From positions 32,043 to 96,042 of the forward strand of contig SCMY01000017.1 of assembly GCA_005502805.1 (NCBI GenBank): a DNA stretch of 64,000 nucleotides. Reading direction: 5' to 3'. Made by a program: the position numbers and the translations under genes. Origin of the DNA: Rhizobiales bacterium 2SD (GTDB taxonomy: Bacteria > Pseudomonadota > Alphaproteobacteria > Rhizobiales > Beijerinckiaceae). The notes beneath the pieces are model-generated. The model saw nothing but the letters and a program-made list of their open reading frames with translations. It ran no database searches and was not told the origin of the DNA. Positions 16,271 to 24,957 of this stretch are shown in pieces. Within the stretch, counting starts at the first letter, position 1. Each line of letters opens with the position of its first letter.

Positions 16271-16299
16271 CCTGAAATCCCGAAGCGGATAGAGGAGGC

Positions 16300-16683
16300 T
16301 TACTTGCCGTCCTTGCCGCCCTTGGCCTCGACGCGCTCGGCGATGCGGGCCGACTTGCCGCGGCGATCGCGCAGGTAATACAGCTTGGCGCGGCGAACCT
16401 TGCCCTTGCGGACGACCTTGATCGAGTCGAGGTTCGGCGAATACAGCGGGAAGACGCGCTCGACGCCCTCGCCATAGGAAATCTTGCGGACGGTGAAGCT
16501 CTCGTTGAGGCCGCCGCCATTGCGGGCGATCACGACGCCTTCATAGGCCTGGACGCGGCTACGCTCGCCTTCCTTGACCTTGACGTTGACCTGCACGGTG
16601 TCGCCGGGCTGGAAATGCGGGATCTCCTTGCTCGCGGCGAGCTTGGCGATCTGCTCCTGGTCGAGCTGCTCGATGATGTTCAT
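16300..16683 (-). CDS. rplS: 50S ribosomal protein L19
   Basis: 127-residue L19, at the 30S/50S interface. Hallmarks: MNIIEQLDQEQ start, FQPGDTVQVNVKVKEGERSRVQAYEGVVIARN, SYGEGVERVFPLYSP, VVRKGKVRRAKLYYLRDR. I chose ATG 16683 rather than longer in-frame starts, which add non-family residues. In most alphaproteobacteria rplS follows trmD; here trmD is about 21 kb away on the opposite strand, so rplS has become a single-gene unit with its own terminator. Confidence 0.97.
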   Translation of the reverse strand: MNIIEQLDQEQIAKLAASKEIPHFQPGDTVQVNVKVKEGERSRVQAYEGVVIARNGGGLNESFTVRKISYGEGVERVFPLYSPNLDSIKVVRKGKVRRAKLYYLRDRRGKSARIAERVEAKGGKDGK

Positions 16684-17030
16684 GGCTTTCTCCATGGCCG
16701 TGTTCGCGCGGGTAGCGCGGGCTTTCGGCTCGCTGTTTTCAGTTGAGGGCGTGGCCATACAGCAGGGCGGCGGGTTTGTCGAGACGGTTGGAGGCGAACC
16801 CCTCCCCCTTGCGGGGAGGGGTAGGGGTGGGGGGCGCAAAGTCGAAGCGAACTCACCAGGAGCCGAGCCGGCCCGCCTCTACAATCGACCTTGCACCCAG
16901 TCGTTCGCCCCCCATCCCCATACCCTTCCCCGCAAGGGGGAAGGGAGGAGTTCAGGCGATCGGTCATTTGGACCGAGATTTCCACCGGCTCATCTTGCGC
17001 AATGTCATCGGCAGGGTCACGAAATTCAGC
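16684..17030. repeat. Gene-free 347-bp spacer with G/C-run hairpin repeats
   Basis: Spacer between divergent rplS and the TauE/SafE gene. It carries an inverted pair of GC-run elements: CCCCTCCCCCTTGCGGGGAGGGG at about 16799-16821, and CCTTCCCCGCAAGGGGGAAGG at about 16925-16945. Both form hairpins and they face each other across about 100 bp. No convincing small gene was found here; the rplS promoter must lie in the left part. Confidence 0.6.
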
Positions 17031-17774
17031 ATGCCGGCCGAGATTCTGTCCTATGCCTCGCTGTTCACCCTGGCGGTCGGGTTGATCGCCGGCACCGTCG
17101 GTGGCGTGGTCGGGACGGGCTCCTCGATCATGCTGCTGCCGGTGCTGGTCTGGTCGTTCGGGCCGAAGCAGGCGGTGCCGATCATGGCGGTGGCCGCGGT
17201 GATGGCGAATCTGGCGCGGTTCGCCGCCTGGTGGCGCGAGGTCGACTGGCGCGCCTTCCTCGCCTATGCGCTGCCCGGCATTCCGGCGGCGATGCTCGGT
17301 GCGCGCACGCTGCTGCAATTGCCGGCGGTGGTCATCGATATCGGCCTCGGCCTGTTCTTCCTGCTGATGATCCCCGGCCGGCGCTGGCTCGCGGCGCGTC
17401 GGATCAGGCTTGGCCTCTGGCAGCTGGCCCTGGCCGGAGCGGCGATCGGCTTCCTGACCGGCCTCGTGCTCTCGACCGGGCCGCTCAGCGTCCCCGCCTT
17501 CGCCGCCTATGGCCTGAGCAAGGGCGCGCTGCTCTCGACGGAGGCGGCGACCTCGCTCTTCATCTACCTGACCAAGGTCGGGACCTTTCGCAGCTTCGGC
17601 GCGATGCCGCTCGCGATCTTCGCCAAGGGCGTCATCGTCGGCGCCTCGCTGATGCTCGGCGCCTTCATCGGCAAGGCGCTGGTGCGGCGCATGGACGAGC
17701 GCACCTTCCAGCTCCTGCTCGATGGGATGATGTTGCTCTCCGGCCTGTTCCTGCTCGCTGCCGCCTTTCGCTGA
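17031..17774 (+). CDS. TauE/SafE family permease
   Basis: 247-residue membrane protein with about eight hydrophobic helices and the family layout of two repeated halves (GLIAGTVGGVVGTGSSIMLLPVLV near the start; AAIGFLTGLVLSTGPLSVPAF in the middle). The family moves organosulfur or other small anions such as sulfite, sulfoacetate or taurine-derived compounds; substrate here unknown. Start at MPAEILSY (ATG 17031). The next gene on the same strand is an SDR, 65 nt downstream. Confidence 0.88.
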   Translation: MPAEILSYASLFTLAVGLIAGTVGGVVGTGSSIMLLPVLVWSFGPKQAVPIMAVAAVMANLARFAAWWREVDWRAFLAYALPGIPAAMLGARTLLQLPAVVIDIGLGLFFLLMIPGRRWLAARRIRLGLWQLALAGAAIGFLTGLVLSTGPLSVPAFAAYGLSKGALLSTEAATSLFIYLTKVGTFRSFGAMPLAIFAKGVIVGASLMLGAFIGKALVRRMDERTFQLLLDGMMLLSGLFLLAAAFR

Positions 17775-17839
17775 ACGCTTCCGGCCGGCGGCGGCGGGCT
17801 GTATGCAAGCTTCAGGATCACAGATTGCGGAGCAGCGTC

Positions 17840-18628
17840 ATGTCCGAGAGTTCGATCAAGACCGCCCTCGTCACCGGGGCTGCGCGCGGGATCGGGCTCG
17901 CGACGGCCAAGCGCTTCCTCGCCGACAACTGGCGCGTCGCGCTGCTCGACATCGACGAGCCGGAACTTGCCAGGGCTATGGCTGATCTCGATGCGCCGAC
18001 GGCGACGATGTCGATCGGTTGCGATGTCGCGGTTCCCGCGCAGGTCGCCGAGGCGGTCGATGCCGTGGTCGAGCGCTTCGGCCGGCTCGACGCGCTGGTC
18101 AACAATGCCGGCACGGCCGTGTTCAAGCCGCTGTTGGAGACCACTTACGCCGAGTGGCAGCGCGTGCTGGCGGTCAATCTCGACGGGCCCTTCCTGACGA
18201 CGCAGGCCGCCGCGCCGGTGATGGCGGACAATGGCGGCGGCGCCATCGTCAACATCACCTCGATCTCGGGCCTGCGTGCCTCGACGCTGCGGGTCGCCTA
18301 CGGCACCAGCAAGGCGGCGCTCGCCCATCTCACCAAGCAGCAGGCGGCCGAGCTCGCCGGCCTCGGAATCCGCGTTAACGCAGTCGCGCCCGGCCCTGTC
18401 GAAACCGCGATGGCCAAGGCCGTGCACTCCCCGGAGATCCGCGCCGACTATCACGACGCCATCCCGCTCGCCCGCTATGGCGCCGAAGAAGAACTCGCCG
18501 AGGCGATCTTCTTCCTGTGCAGCGACAGGGCGAGCTACATCACCGGCCAGGTGCTCGCCGTCGATGGCGGCTTCGACGCCGTCGGCATCGGTTTGCCAAC
18601 GCTGCGCGGCCAGCGCCGCAACCGCTAG
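17840..18628 (+). CDS. SDR family NAD(P)-dependent oxidoreductase
   Basis: 262-residue classical SDR. TGAARGIG at about residues 13-20 binds the dinucleotide, NNAG near 91-94, catalytic Ser in SISGL, and YGTSK provides Tyr and Lys. The end (ITGQVLAVDGGFDAVG) is the usual FabG-like C-terminus. An Asp-rich acceptor loop (LLDIDEPE) after the second strand suggests NAD rather than NADP preference. Substrate not predictable. It is convergent with the NmrA-like gene, and the two stop codons overlap. Confidence 0.92.
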   Translation: MSESSIKTALVTGAARGIGLATAKRFLADNWRVALLDIDEPELARAMADLDAPTATMSIGCDVAVPAQVAEAVDAVVERFGRLDALVNNAGTAVFKPLLETTYAEWQRVLAVNLDGPFLTTQAAAPVMADNGGGAIVNITSISGLRASTLRVAYGTSKAALAHLTKQQAAELAGLGIRVNAVAPGPVETAMAKAVHSPEIRADYHDAIPLARYGAEEELAEAIFFLCSDRASYITGQVLAVDGGFDAVGIGLPTLRGQRRNR

Positions 18629-19488
18629 CCAAGCAATGCGGTCAGCGCCTCCTTCAGCGTGACGCTGCCGCGGCGCGTTTCGCCGACCGTCTCGAAGCCG
18701 ATCCGGCCGGCGTTCATCGCATCGTAGAGCCCGGCGAGCTCACGCGCATGGCTTTCGCTCAGTCCGGCAGCGACGAGCCCCGGCTCCCACTCCTCGCGCG
18801 GCGTCGGCACGGCTGACACGGGCTTGCCGAGCAACTCGCCGAGCGCCTGCGCGGCGTCCTGCGGCGAATACTCCGCCGGCCCCTTCAGATTGACGATGCG
18901 CTCGCCTTCATGCGGGCGAGCGAGTTCGGCCGCCGCCTGCCGGCCGACATCCTGCGCGGAGACGGTCTCGCCGGCCGCGTCGAGCGGCTGGCGCATGCTC
19001 GGCAGGATGCCGTGCTCGGCTGCGACGCCAAGCACGCTGCCCCAGTTCTCCATGAATTCGGTGGCACGAATGAAGGTCAGGGAGGGCGCTGAGCCGCGCA
19101 GGGCCTGCTCGAAATCGTGCAACGCTCGTACGATGCCGGTCCCTTCCGTGCGATGGGCGCCGCTCGACGACAGCGCCACCACATGCGGCACGCCGGCGCG
19201 GCGGATCGCTTCGGCAATAGCGGCGCCGTTCTTCGCCGCGGCGGCGAAAACGTCTTCGGCGGCATGCGGCACTGGGTTCAAGACATAGACCGCTTTCGTG
19301 CCGGCGAATGCCGCCGTAAGCGCCTCGACATCGTCGAGATCGGCCTTGGCCAGAACGGCCCCCTTGTCGGTCAGCGCCGTAGCGCGGCTCGGCTCGCGGA
19401 CGATCGCCCTGACCGCATGACCCGCCGCCATAGCCGCCGCCAGCGCGGCGCTGCCCGTCTGTCCCGTCGCTCCCATGATCGCAAACAT
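18625..19488 (-). CDS. NmrA-like NAD(P)-binding protein
   Basis: 287-residue atypical SDR of the NmrA/HSCARG type, with the N-terminal motif GATGQTGSAALAA for the dinucleotide and no classical YxxxK. Such proteins act as redox sensors or as NAD(P)H-dependent quinone reductases (QOR2-like). The start was placed at ATG 19488 because GGAGG lies 5 nt upstream; ATG 19491 or 19500 are possible. It is divergent from an HxlR regulator, a common arrangement in which the regulator controls the oxidoreductase. Confidence 0.88.
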   Translation of the reverse strand: MFAIMGATGQTGSAALAAAMAAGHAVRAIVREPSRATALTDKGAVLAKADLDDVEALTAAFAGTKAVYVLNPVPHAAEDVFAAAAKNGAAIAEAIRRAGVPHVVALSSSGAHRTEGTGIVRALHDFEQALRGSAPSLTFIRATEFMENWGSVLGVAAEHGILPSMRQPLDAAGETVSAQDVGRQAAAELARPHEGERIVNLKGPAEYSPQDAAQALGELLGKPVSAVPTPREEWEPGLVAAGLSESHARELAGLYDAMNAGRIGFETVGETRRGSVTLKEALTALLG

Positions 19489-19527
19489 CATGTCCTCCAT
19501 CGGTTGCTGAGGAGGGCATAACAGGGC

Positions 19528-19563
19528 AGTATCTGAAGCATAAGTACGCACAATTTTTATACT
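19528..19563. promoter_or_regulatory. Candidate HxlR operator region
   Basis: The 90-bp divergent region holds AGTAT (19528-19532) and ATACT (19559-19563) as an inverted repeat around a central GTAC. HxlR-type regulators bind such GTAC/AGTAT symmetries. The site covers the expected promoters of both genes. Assignment is by position and symmetry only. Confidence 0.4.
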
Positions 19564-19578
19564 GACTTGGAGCCTCCG

Positions 19579-19923
19579 ATGCGCCCCTCGCTGAAGGACA
19601 TCCCCTATGTCTGGTGCCCGGTCGAGGCGACGATCGATGTGATCGGCGGCAAGTGGAAGGCGCTGATCCTGTTTCAGCTGACGCAGGGACCGCGCCGCTT
19701 CAACGCGCTGCGCCGGCTGCTGCCGCATGTGACGCAGCGGATGATGACCCTGCAGCTGCGGGCGCTGGAAGAGGACGGGATCATCTCCCGCAGCGTGCAG
19801 GAGACGGTGCCGCCCAAGGTCGAATATGCGTTGACCGAGCGCGGCTGGGCGCTCGCGCCGATCTTCGAGGCGATGACGCTGTGGGGACAGGCGCATGGCG
19901 CGCGCCGGTCCGAGCCGGCCTGA
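19579..19923 (+). CDS. HxlR family transcriptional regulator
   Basis: 114-residue winged-helix regulator. HxlR signatures: CPVEATIDVIGGKWKALILFQL with the conserved N-terminal Cys (about residue 14), then GPRRFNALRRLLPHVTQRMMTLQLRALEEDGII and the wing QETVPPKVEYALTERG. Members sense aldehydes, electrophiles or disulfide stress through that cysteine. Start at ATG 19579 after a TTGGAG site. Probably regulates the divergent NmrA-like gene and itself. Confidence 0.93.
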   Translation: MRPSLKDIPYVWCPVEATIDVIGGKWKALILFQLTQGPRRFNALRRLLPHVTQRMMTLQLRALEEDGIISRSVQETVPPKVEYALTERGWALAPIFEAMTLWGQAHGARRSEPA

Positions 19924-20136
19924 GCCAGAGGCAACATTCCGCTTGCGCCGGCTCCGGAACGGCGCGAACCTGCCCTCCGACATCCCTCTTCGACGGCCGC
20001 CCGACCCTGTCGGGCCCGAGCGACCGCCGCCTTTCCGGCGTGGGCGCGCCATTCCCGTTCCCGCCGGTCAATCGCCGCCTCGGACGCAAGGCTTCAGGGC
20101 CCCGTCGGTGCGCGGCCAGAACCGAAGGAGGACGAC

Positions 20137-22215
20137 ATGGCTGCGACTGCCAGCAAGGGAGAAAACCCGTCCGGCGTCAGAGGCAGGGGGCCGCGATGCA
20201 TCGCACTCGTCGGTCCCTTCCAGAGCGGCAAGACCAGCCTGTTCGAGAGCATATTGGAGCGCTGCGGCGCCGTTTCGCGCGCCGGCTCCGTCAAGACGAA
20301 GAATAGCGTCGGCGACGCTTCGCCCGAGGCGCGCTCCCATCAGATGAGCACCGAGCCCAATGTCGCCAGCGTCGACTTCATGGGCGAGCGTTACACCTTC
20401 ATCGACTGCCCCGGCTCTGTCGAATTCCTCCAGGAGATGCGTCATGTCCTGCCGGCGGTCGACGCCGCGGTCGTGGTCTGCGAAGCCGATGACCGCAAGG
20501 CGCCGGCGCTGGAGCTCGTGCTGCGCGAGCTCGAGGAAGCCGATATCCCGCGCTTCCTCTTTCTCAACAAGATCGATTCCGCCTCGCGGCGCGTGCGCGA
20601 AACGCTCGGATTGCTGCAACGCGCCTCGCGCACCCCGCTATTGCTCCGGCAGATTCCGATCTGGCAGGGCGGCATCGCCGTCGGCTTCATCGATCTCGCT
20701 CTCGAGCGAGCCTTCATCTATCGCGAGCACGCGCCGAGCGAGGTCGTGCCGCTGGCGCCCGAGGAGGTCGAGCGCGAACGCGACGCCCGCTTCTCGATGC
20801 TGGAGAAGCTCGCCGACTATGATGACGAGTTGATGGAAGGCCTGCTCGGCGACATCGAACCGCCGCGCGATCTCGTTTTCGACGACCTCGCCCGCGAGCT
20901 GAAGGAGCGTCATGTCGTGCCGGTGCTGATCGGTGCGGCCGAGCGCGGCAATGGCGTGACCCGGCTACTCAAGGCGCTCAGGCACGAGGCGCCGCCTCTG
21001 GAGGTGACGCGCGGACGGATCGGCGTCGTCGACAGCGGGGCGCCGCTCGCGCTGGTCATGAAGACCTGGCAGTCCGGTCAGGGCGGCAAGCTCTCGCTGG
21101 CGCGCGTGCTGCGCGGCCGCATGGCGGAAGGCGATGTGATCACCTCATCCGGCGGCGTCGAAGCGCGCATTGCCGGCGTGCTCGAACTCAAGGGCTCCGA
21201 GCAGCAGCGCCGTCCGGTGGCGGAGGAGGGCGAGACTGTCGCCTTCGCCCGGCTGGAAGGCGTGCGCACCGGCGATGCGATCGCGGTCGGCAAGGTCCGG
21301 CCCGATGTGGTCAGCGCCCTGGCGCCGCCCGAGCCGGTCCACGCGCTCTCGGTCGGCGTCAAGGATCGCAAGGACGATGTCAGGCTCACCACCGGCCTTG
21401 CCAAGCTGATCGAGGAGGATCCGGCACTGGCGCTCGAACACCGCCCGGAATTCGGCGAGATGCGTCTCTCCGGCCAGGGTGAGATGCACCTGCGCGTCGC
21501 GCTCGAACGGCTGGCCGGTCGCTACGGCGTCAACGTCGATAGCGGCGCGACGCAGATCGGCTATCGCGAGACGCTGCGCGGCAAGGCGAGCGCACGAGGC
21601 CGGCACCGTAAGCAGAGCGGCGGGCACGGCCAGTTCGGCGATGTCGTGCTGGAGATCGCGCCGCTGCCGCGTGGCGAGGGTATCCGCTTCGTCGATCGCA
21701 TCACCGGCGGCGTCGTGCCGAAGCAGTACATCTCCTCGGTCGAGGCCGGGGTGCGCGATTACTGCCAGCGCGGTCCGCTCGGCTTTCCGCTCGTCGATAT
21801 CGAGGTGACGCTGACCGACGGCTCCTACCATACGGTCGATTCCTCCGATATGGCCTTCCGCCAGGCGGCGCGACTTGCGATGGGCGAGGCCTGCCCGCAG
21901 GCCAAGCCCGTACTGCTGGAGCCGATCCTGGCCGTCGAGATCGTGATCCCGTCGGATGCGATGTCGCGGGCTTCGGCGATCGTCTCGGCCAGGCGCGGCC
22001 AGATCCTCGGCTATGATGCGCGGCCCGGCTGGCGTGGCTGGGACCAGATCAATGCGCTGATGCCGGAGGCCGAGATGGCCGGGCTGATCGTCGAATTGCG
22101 CTCGGCGACGGCGGGGGTCGGCTCCTTCAGCGCCCGCTTCGACCATCTCGCCGAGCTTGCCGGCAAGCCGGCCGACGCGGTGGTGGCGGCGCAGGCGATG
22201 GCGCAGGCGCGCTAG
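20137..22215 (+). CDS. EF-G-like translational GTPase (non-canonical, FusA2 type)
   Basis: 692 residues with EF-G domain order: GTPase, domain II (LVMKTWQSGQGGKLSLARVLRG), III (GLAKLIEEDPAL, GQGEMHLRVALERL), IV (GHGQFGDVVLEI...GGVVPKQYISSVEAG) and V (VIPSDAMSRASAIVSARRGQILG). The P-loop GPFQSGKT is at 26-33, G3 DCPGS at 90-94 and G4 NKID at 144-147. Position 94 is Ser where canonical EF-G has the catalytic His, and switch I lacks the RGITI motif. A good AAGGAGG site precedes ATG 20137. It is not the housekeeping fusA; a role in recycling, stress or ribosome binding is inferred. Confidence 0.88.
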   Translation: MAATASKGENPSGVRGRGPRCIALVGPFQSGKTSLFESILERCGAVSRAGSVKTKNSVGDASPEARSHQMSTEPNVASVDFMGERYTFIDCPGSVEFLQEMRHVLPAVDAAVVVCEADDRKAPALELVLRELEEADIPRFLFLNKIDSASRRVRETLGLLQRASRTPLLLRQIPIWQGGIAVGFIDLALERAFIYREHAPSEVVPLAPEEVERERDARFSMLEKLADYDDELMEGLLGDIEPPRDLVFDDLARELKERHVVPVLIGAAERGNGVTRLLKALRHEAPPLEVTRGRIGVVDSGAPLALVMKTWQSGQGGKLSLARVLRGRMAEGDVITSSGGVEARIAGVLELKGSEQQRRPVAEEGETVAFARLEGVRTGDAIAVGKVRPDVVSALAPPEPVHALSVGVKDRKDDVRLTTGLAKLIEEDPALALEHRPEFGEMRLSGQGEMHLRVALERLAGRYGVNVDSGATQIGYRETLRGKASARGRHRKQSGGHGQFGDVVLEIAPLPRGEGIRFVDRITGGVVPKQYISSVEAGVRDYCQRGPLGFPLVDIEVTLTDGSYHTVDSSDMAFRQAARLAMGEACPQAKPVLLEPILAVEIVIPSDAMSRASAIVSARRGQILGYDARPGWRGWDQINALMPEAEMAGLIVELRSATAGVGSFSARFDHLAELAGKPADAVVAAQAMAQAR

Positions 22216-22577
22216 AGCCCTGTTCCAGCCAGTCGGCGCGGCAAATTGGCTGGAAGGGGATGATTTAGACTAAAGTCTATGAACTAAAAGATGAGAGAGA
22301 TTCTCCGGCCAGGCAATTCCAGCCTGGCCGGATTCCGCCCCGGACTCGCCGTGGCGGCTGGCTTGCAAGCCGGTAGAGTGCCGTCACCAGCCAGTTGCAG
22401 TATAAATGTTTATATGTAAACCTTTTTGGGCGGCGAGTGCTTGCACCCGCCGCTAGGCTTGCGCAGTGTAGCGTGGGACAATCGGAAGGTGCGGACCGAG
22501 CCGGCAGGTAGCCGGACGTCCGCGCCGCGCGGCATCGACACCCGGCAACAGGGCGGGCCGCAGAGGGGAGGATGAGG
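22216..22577. other. Gene-free 362-bp intergenic region with two palindromes
   Basis: No convincing gene. It contains the 14-bp perfect palindrome TAGACTAAAGTCTA at 22266-22279, and a perfect 10-bp stem CCGGCCAGGC/GCCTGGCCGG with a 7-nt loop at 22305-22331 (no T run, so not a standard terminator). An AT-rich segment follows at about 22398-22430 that is a likely site for the fadD promoter. The GGGGAGG ribosome-binding site is at 22565-22571. Confidence 0.55.
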
Positions 22578-24299
22578 ATGACGGCTCTTTCCGCGGTTCA
22601 GGCGACATCGGATGCGCGCCCCTGGTTGGTGCACTATCCGCCGGCCGTGCCGCCGGTGATTGACGAAGCCGGGGTCGGCACGCTGGCCGACCTGATCCGC
22701 AGCGCCTGCGAGACCTACCCTGATCGCCAGGCGTTCGAGAGTTTCGGCAAGTCGATCACCTTCGCCGAGATCGGGCGCGCGGCGCGCGCCTTTGCCGCCT
22801 GGTTGCAGGCGCAGGGCTTCAAGAAGGGCGACCGCATCGCGCTGATGATGCCGAATATCCTCGCCAATCCGGCGACGATCTTCGGCACGCTGCTCGGCGG
22901 CTTCACCGTGGTCAATGTCAACCCGCTCTACACGGCCCGCGAGCTAACCCATCAGCTCAACGATTCCGGGGCGCGTGCGCTCGTGGTGATCGAGAACTTC
23001 GCCCATGTCGTCGAGGAGGCGCGGCCCAATATCAAGCTCGACGCCATCATCGTCGCCACGGCCGGCGACCTGATGGGCTTCAAGGGGGCGATCGTCAATT
23101 TCGTCGCCCGCAAGATCAAGAAGGTGGTCAAGCCCTATAGCCTGCCGGGCTTCGTGCCGCTGAAGACGATCTTCGCCGCGCCGGCGACGATGAGCCCGGT
23201 CACGATCACGCCCGAGGATGTCGCCTTCCTCCAGTACACAGGTGGCACCACCGGCGTCGCCAAGGGCGCGACGCTGACCCATCGCAACGTCGCTTCCAAT
23301 GTCGCGCAATGCGCACTCTGGCTCGGTTGGGAGCTCGAGGCGCCGCATGGCCGCGCCGACTATCAGCACGTCATGGTGACGGCGCTGCCGCTGTACCACA
23401 TCTTCGCCTTGACCTGCTGCTGCATGTTCATGCTGCGCATCGGCGCCAAGAGCCTGCTGATCGCGAATCCGCGCGACATCGCCGGTTTCGTCAAGATCCT
23501 GAAGGGCAGCCGGTTCACGCTCTTCTCCGGCGTCAACACGCTCTATAACGCGCTCGCCAGCCATCCCGAGATCAAGGACGTGAACTTCTCGGAGCTGCGC
23601 TTCGCCATCGCCGGGGGCATGGCGACGCAGGCCGCCGTCGCCAAGCGCTGGAAGGAGGTCACGGGCCGGCCGATCATCGAGGGCTATGGCCTGTCGGAGA
23701 CCTCGCCGGTCGCCTCGGTCAACCGCACCGACATCACCGAGTTCACCGGCACGATCGGCTATCCGCTGCCCTCGACCGATTTTGCGATCCGCGATGCCGA
23801 GGGCAACGACCGGCCGCCCGGTGAGCCTGGTGAGATCTGCATCCGCGGGCCGCAGGTGATGACGGGTTACTGGAACCGGCCCGACGAAACCGCCAAAGTG
23901 ATGACAGTGGACGGTTATTTCCGTTCCGGCGACGTCGGTGTCTTCCTGCCGGACGGGCAGATCAAGGTCGTCGACCGAATGAAGGACATGGTCCTGGTCT
24001 CCGGCTTCAACGTCTATCCGAACGAGGTCGAGGACGTGCTCGCCAAGCATCCCGGCGTGCTGGAATCGGCGGTGATCGGCCTGCCGGATGAACATTCCGG
24101 CGAGGCAGTCACAGCCTTCGTGGTCAAGCGCGATCCAGCGGTCACCGCCGAGGAGTTGCGTGCCTTCTGCAAGGAGAACCTGACGGGCTACAAGGTGCCC
24201 CGGCAGATCATCTTCCGCGACAGCCTGCCCAAGACAAATGTTGGCAAGGTGCTGCGCCGGGCCCTGCGCGAGGAGGTCGCCGCAGGGCACAAGGCCTGA
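22578..24299 (+). CDS. fadD: Long-chain fatty-acid--CoA ligase
   Basis: 573-residue acyl-adenylate-forming enzyme that activates fatty acids to acyl-CoA for beta-oxidation or lipid synthesis. The P-loop QYTGGTTGVAKGA, the GYGLSETSP motif, the YFRSGDVG ATP-binding Asp, and the C-terminal catalytic lysine region (LPKTNVGKVLRR) are all intact. The FadD-specific start (LVHYPPAVPPVID) is recognisable. I prefer ATG 22578 to 22572 because the GGGGAGG site directly abuts 22572. Convergent with the next gene. Confidence 0.93.
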   Translation: MTALSAVQATSDARPWLVHYPPAVPPVIDEAGVGTLADLIRSACETYPDRQAFESFGKSITFAEIGRAARAFAAWLQAQGFKKGDRIALMMPNILANPATIFGTLLGGFTVVNVNPLYTARELTHQLNDSGARALVVIENFAHVVEEARPNIKLDAIIVATAGDLMGFKGAIVNFVARKIKKVVKPYSLPGFVPLKTIFAAPATMSPVTITPEDVAFLQYTGGTTGVAKGATLTHRNVASNVAQCALWLGWELEAPHGRADYQHVMVTALPLYHIFALTCCCMFMLRIGAKSLLIANPRDIAGFVKILKGSRFTLFSGVNTLYNALASHPEIKDVNFSELRFAIAGGMATQAAVAKRWKEVTGRPIIEGYGLSETSPVASVNRTDITEFTGTIGYPLPSTDFAIRDAEGNDRPPGEPGEICIRGPQVMTGYWNRPDETAKVMTVDGYFRSGDVGVFLPDGQIKVVDRMKDMVLVSGFNVYPNEVEDVLAKHPGVLESAVIGLPDEHSGEAVTAFVVKRDPAVTAEELRAFCKENLTGYKVPRQIIFRDSLPKTNVGKVLRRALREEVAAGHKA

Positions 24300-24313
24300 G
24301 CGGCCCGCCGCTT

Positions 24314-24877
24314 CTATTCGGGGGCGTGCATCGTTGCGCGCAGGGCCTTGAACTGCGGCAGCGCCGCGGCAAGTCCTGCCTGGTCGGTGGTGCAGATCAG
24401 CGCGGTGCGGCCCTTGGCGGTCTCAAGGGTCGAGGTGAACATGCGCACATTCTGCGCGTTCGGCCCATCTTTGGGCGTCACGATCAGCTCGATGCCGCTG
24501 AAGCCTTGGTGCTCGAACAGCTTGAGATCGGAGACGGTGCCGATCGTCTCGAACATCTCGCGATAGAGTTGCTGCCATTCCGGCTTGGTCATCTGCTCGT
24601 TGACGAGCTCGCGCGTCAACTTGGCGTTTTGAGCGGAGCTTTTGAAGCCGAGGGTGCAGAGCTGGCCTGTGCTGTTGATCGCCTTGGGCGTGCCGGTCTT
24701 CGAGCTGATGTCGATCGTCACCTCGAATTGCGGGTGCGGCCTGCCGGCTTCCGCCTTGAAGCCTGCGGGCGGCGAGACTGACAGACCGGTCGCTGGGTCG
24801 CCGTAGGACTGTGCGGCAGCGCCCCCCGCGATCAGGAGGGCGGCGAGGGCGATGGAGAGATGAGGCGATCTGGTCAT
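24314..24877 (-). CDS. Exported protein of unknown function
   Basis: 187-residue protein with a Sec signal peptide (SIALAALLIAGGAAAQ) and a mature domain that begins YGDPATGLSVSPPAGFKAEAG, as in periplasmic proteins that describe a substrate-like beta domain. Two cysteines (QLCTLGF, LICTTD) may pair. I do not recognise a named family. Single gene, convergent with fadD; the 80-bp gap to mtaB shows nothing notable. Confidence 0.75.
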   Translation of the reverse strand: MTRSPHLSIALAALLIAGGAAAQSYGDPATGLSVSPPAGFKAEAGRPHPQFEVTIDISSKTGTPKAINSTGQLCTLGFKSSAQNAKLTRELVNEQMTKPEWQQLYREMFETIGTVSDLKLFEHQGFSGIELIVTPKDGPNAQNVRMFTSTLETAKGRTALICTTDQAGLAAALPQFKALRATMHAPE

Positions 24878-24957
24878 GGCGAGGAGCTAGTTCCGGATTG
24901 CGACAGCAACGAGACGGATGAATCGCCGTCGGCTATGGGGTGGCATGGGCCGGCTGG

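Noticed and set aside
22305..22331. Perfect 10-bp hairpin as terminator for the EF-G-like gene
   Set aside because: No T run follows on either strand, so it was described only as a palindrome.
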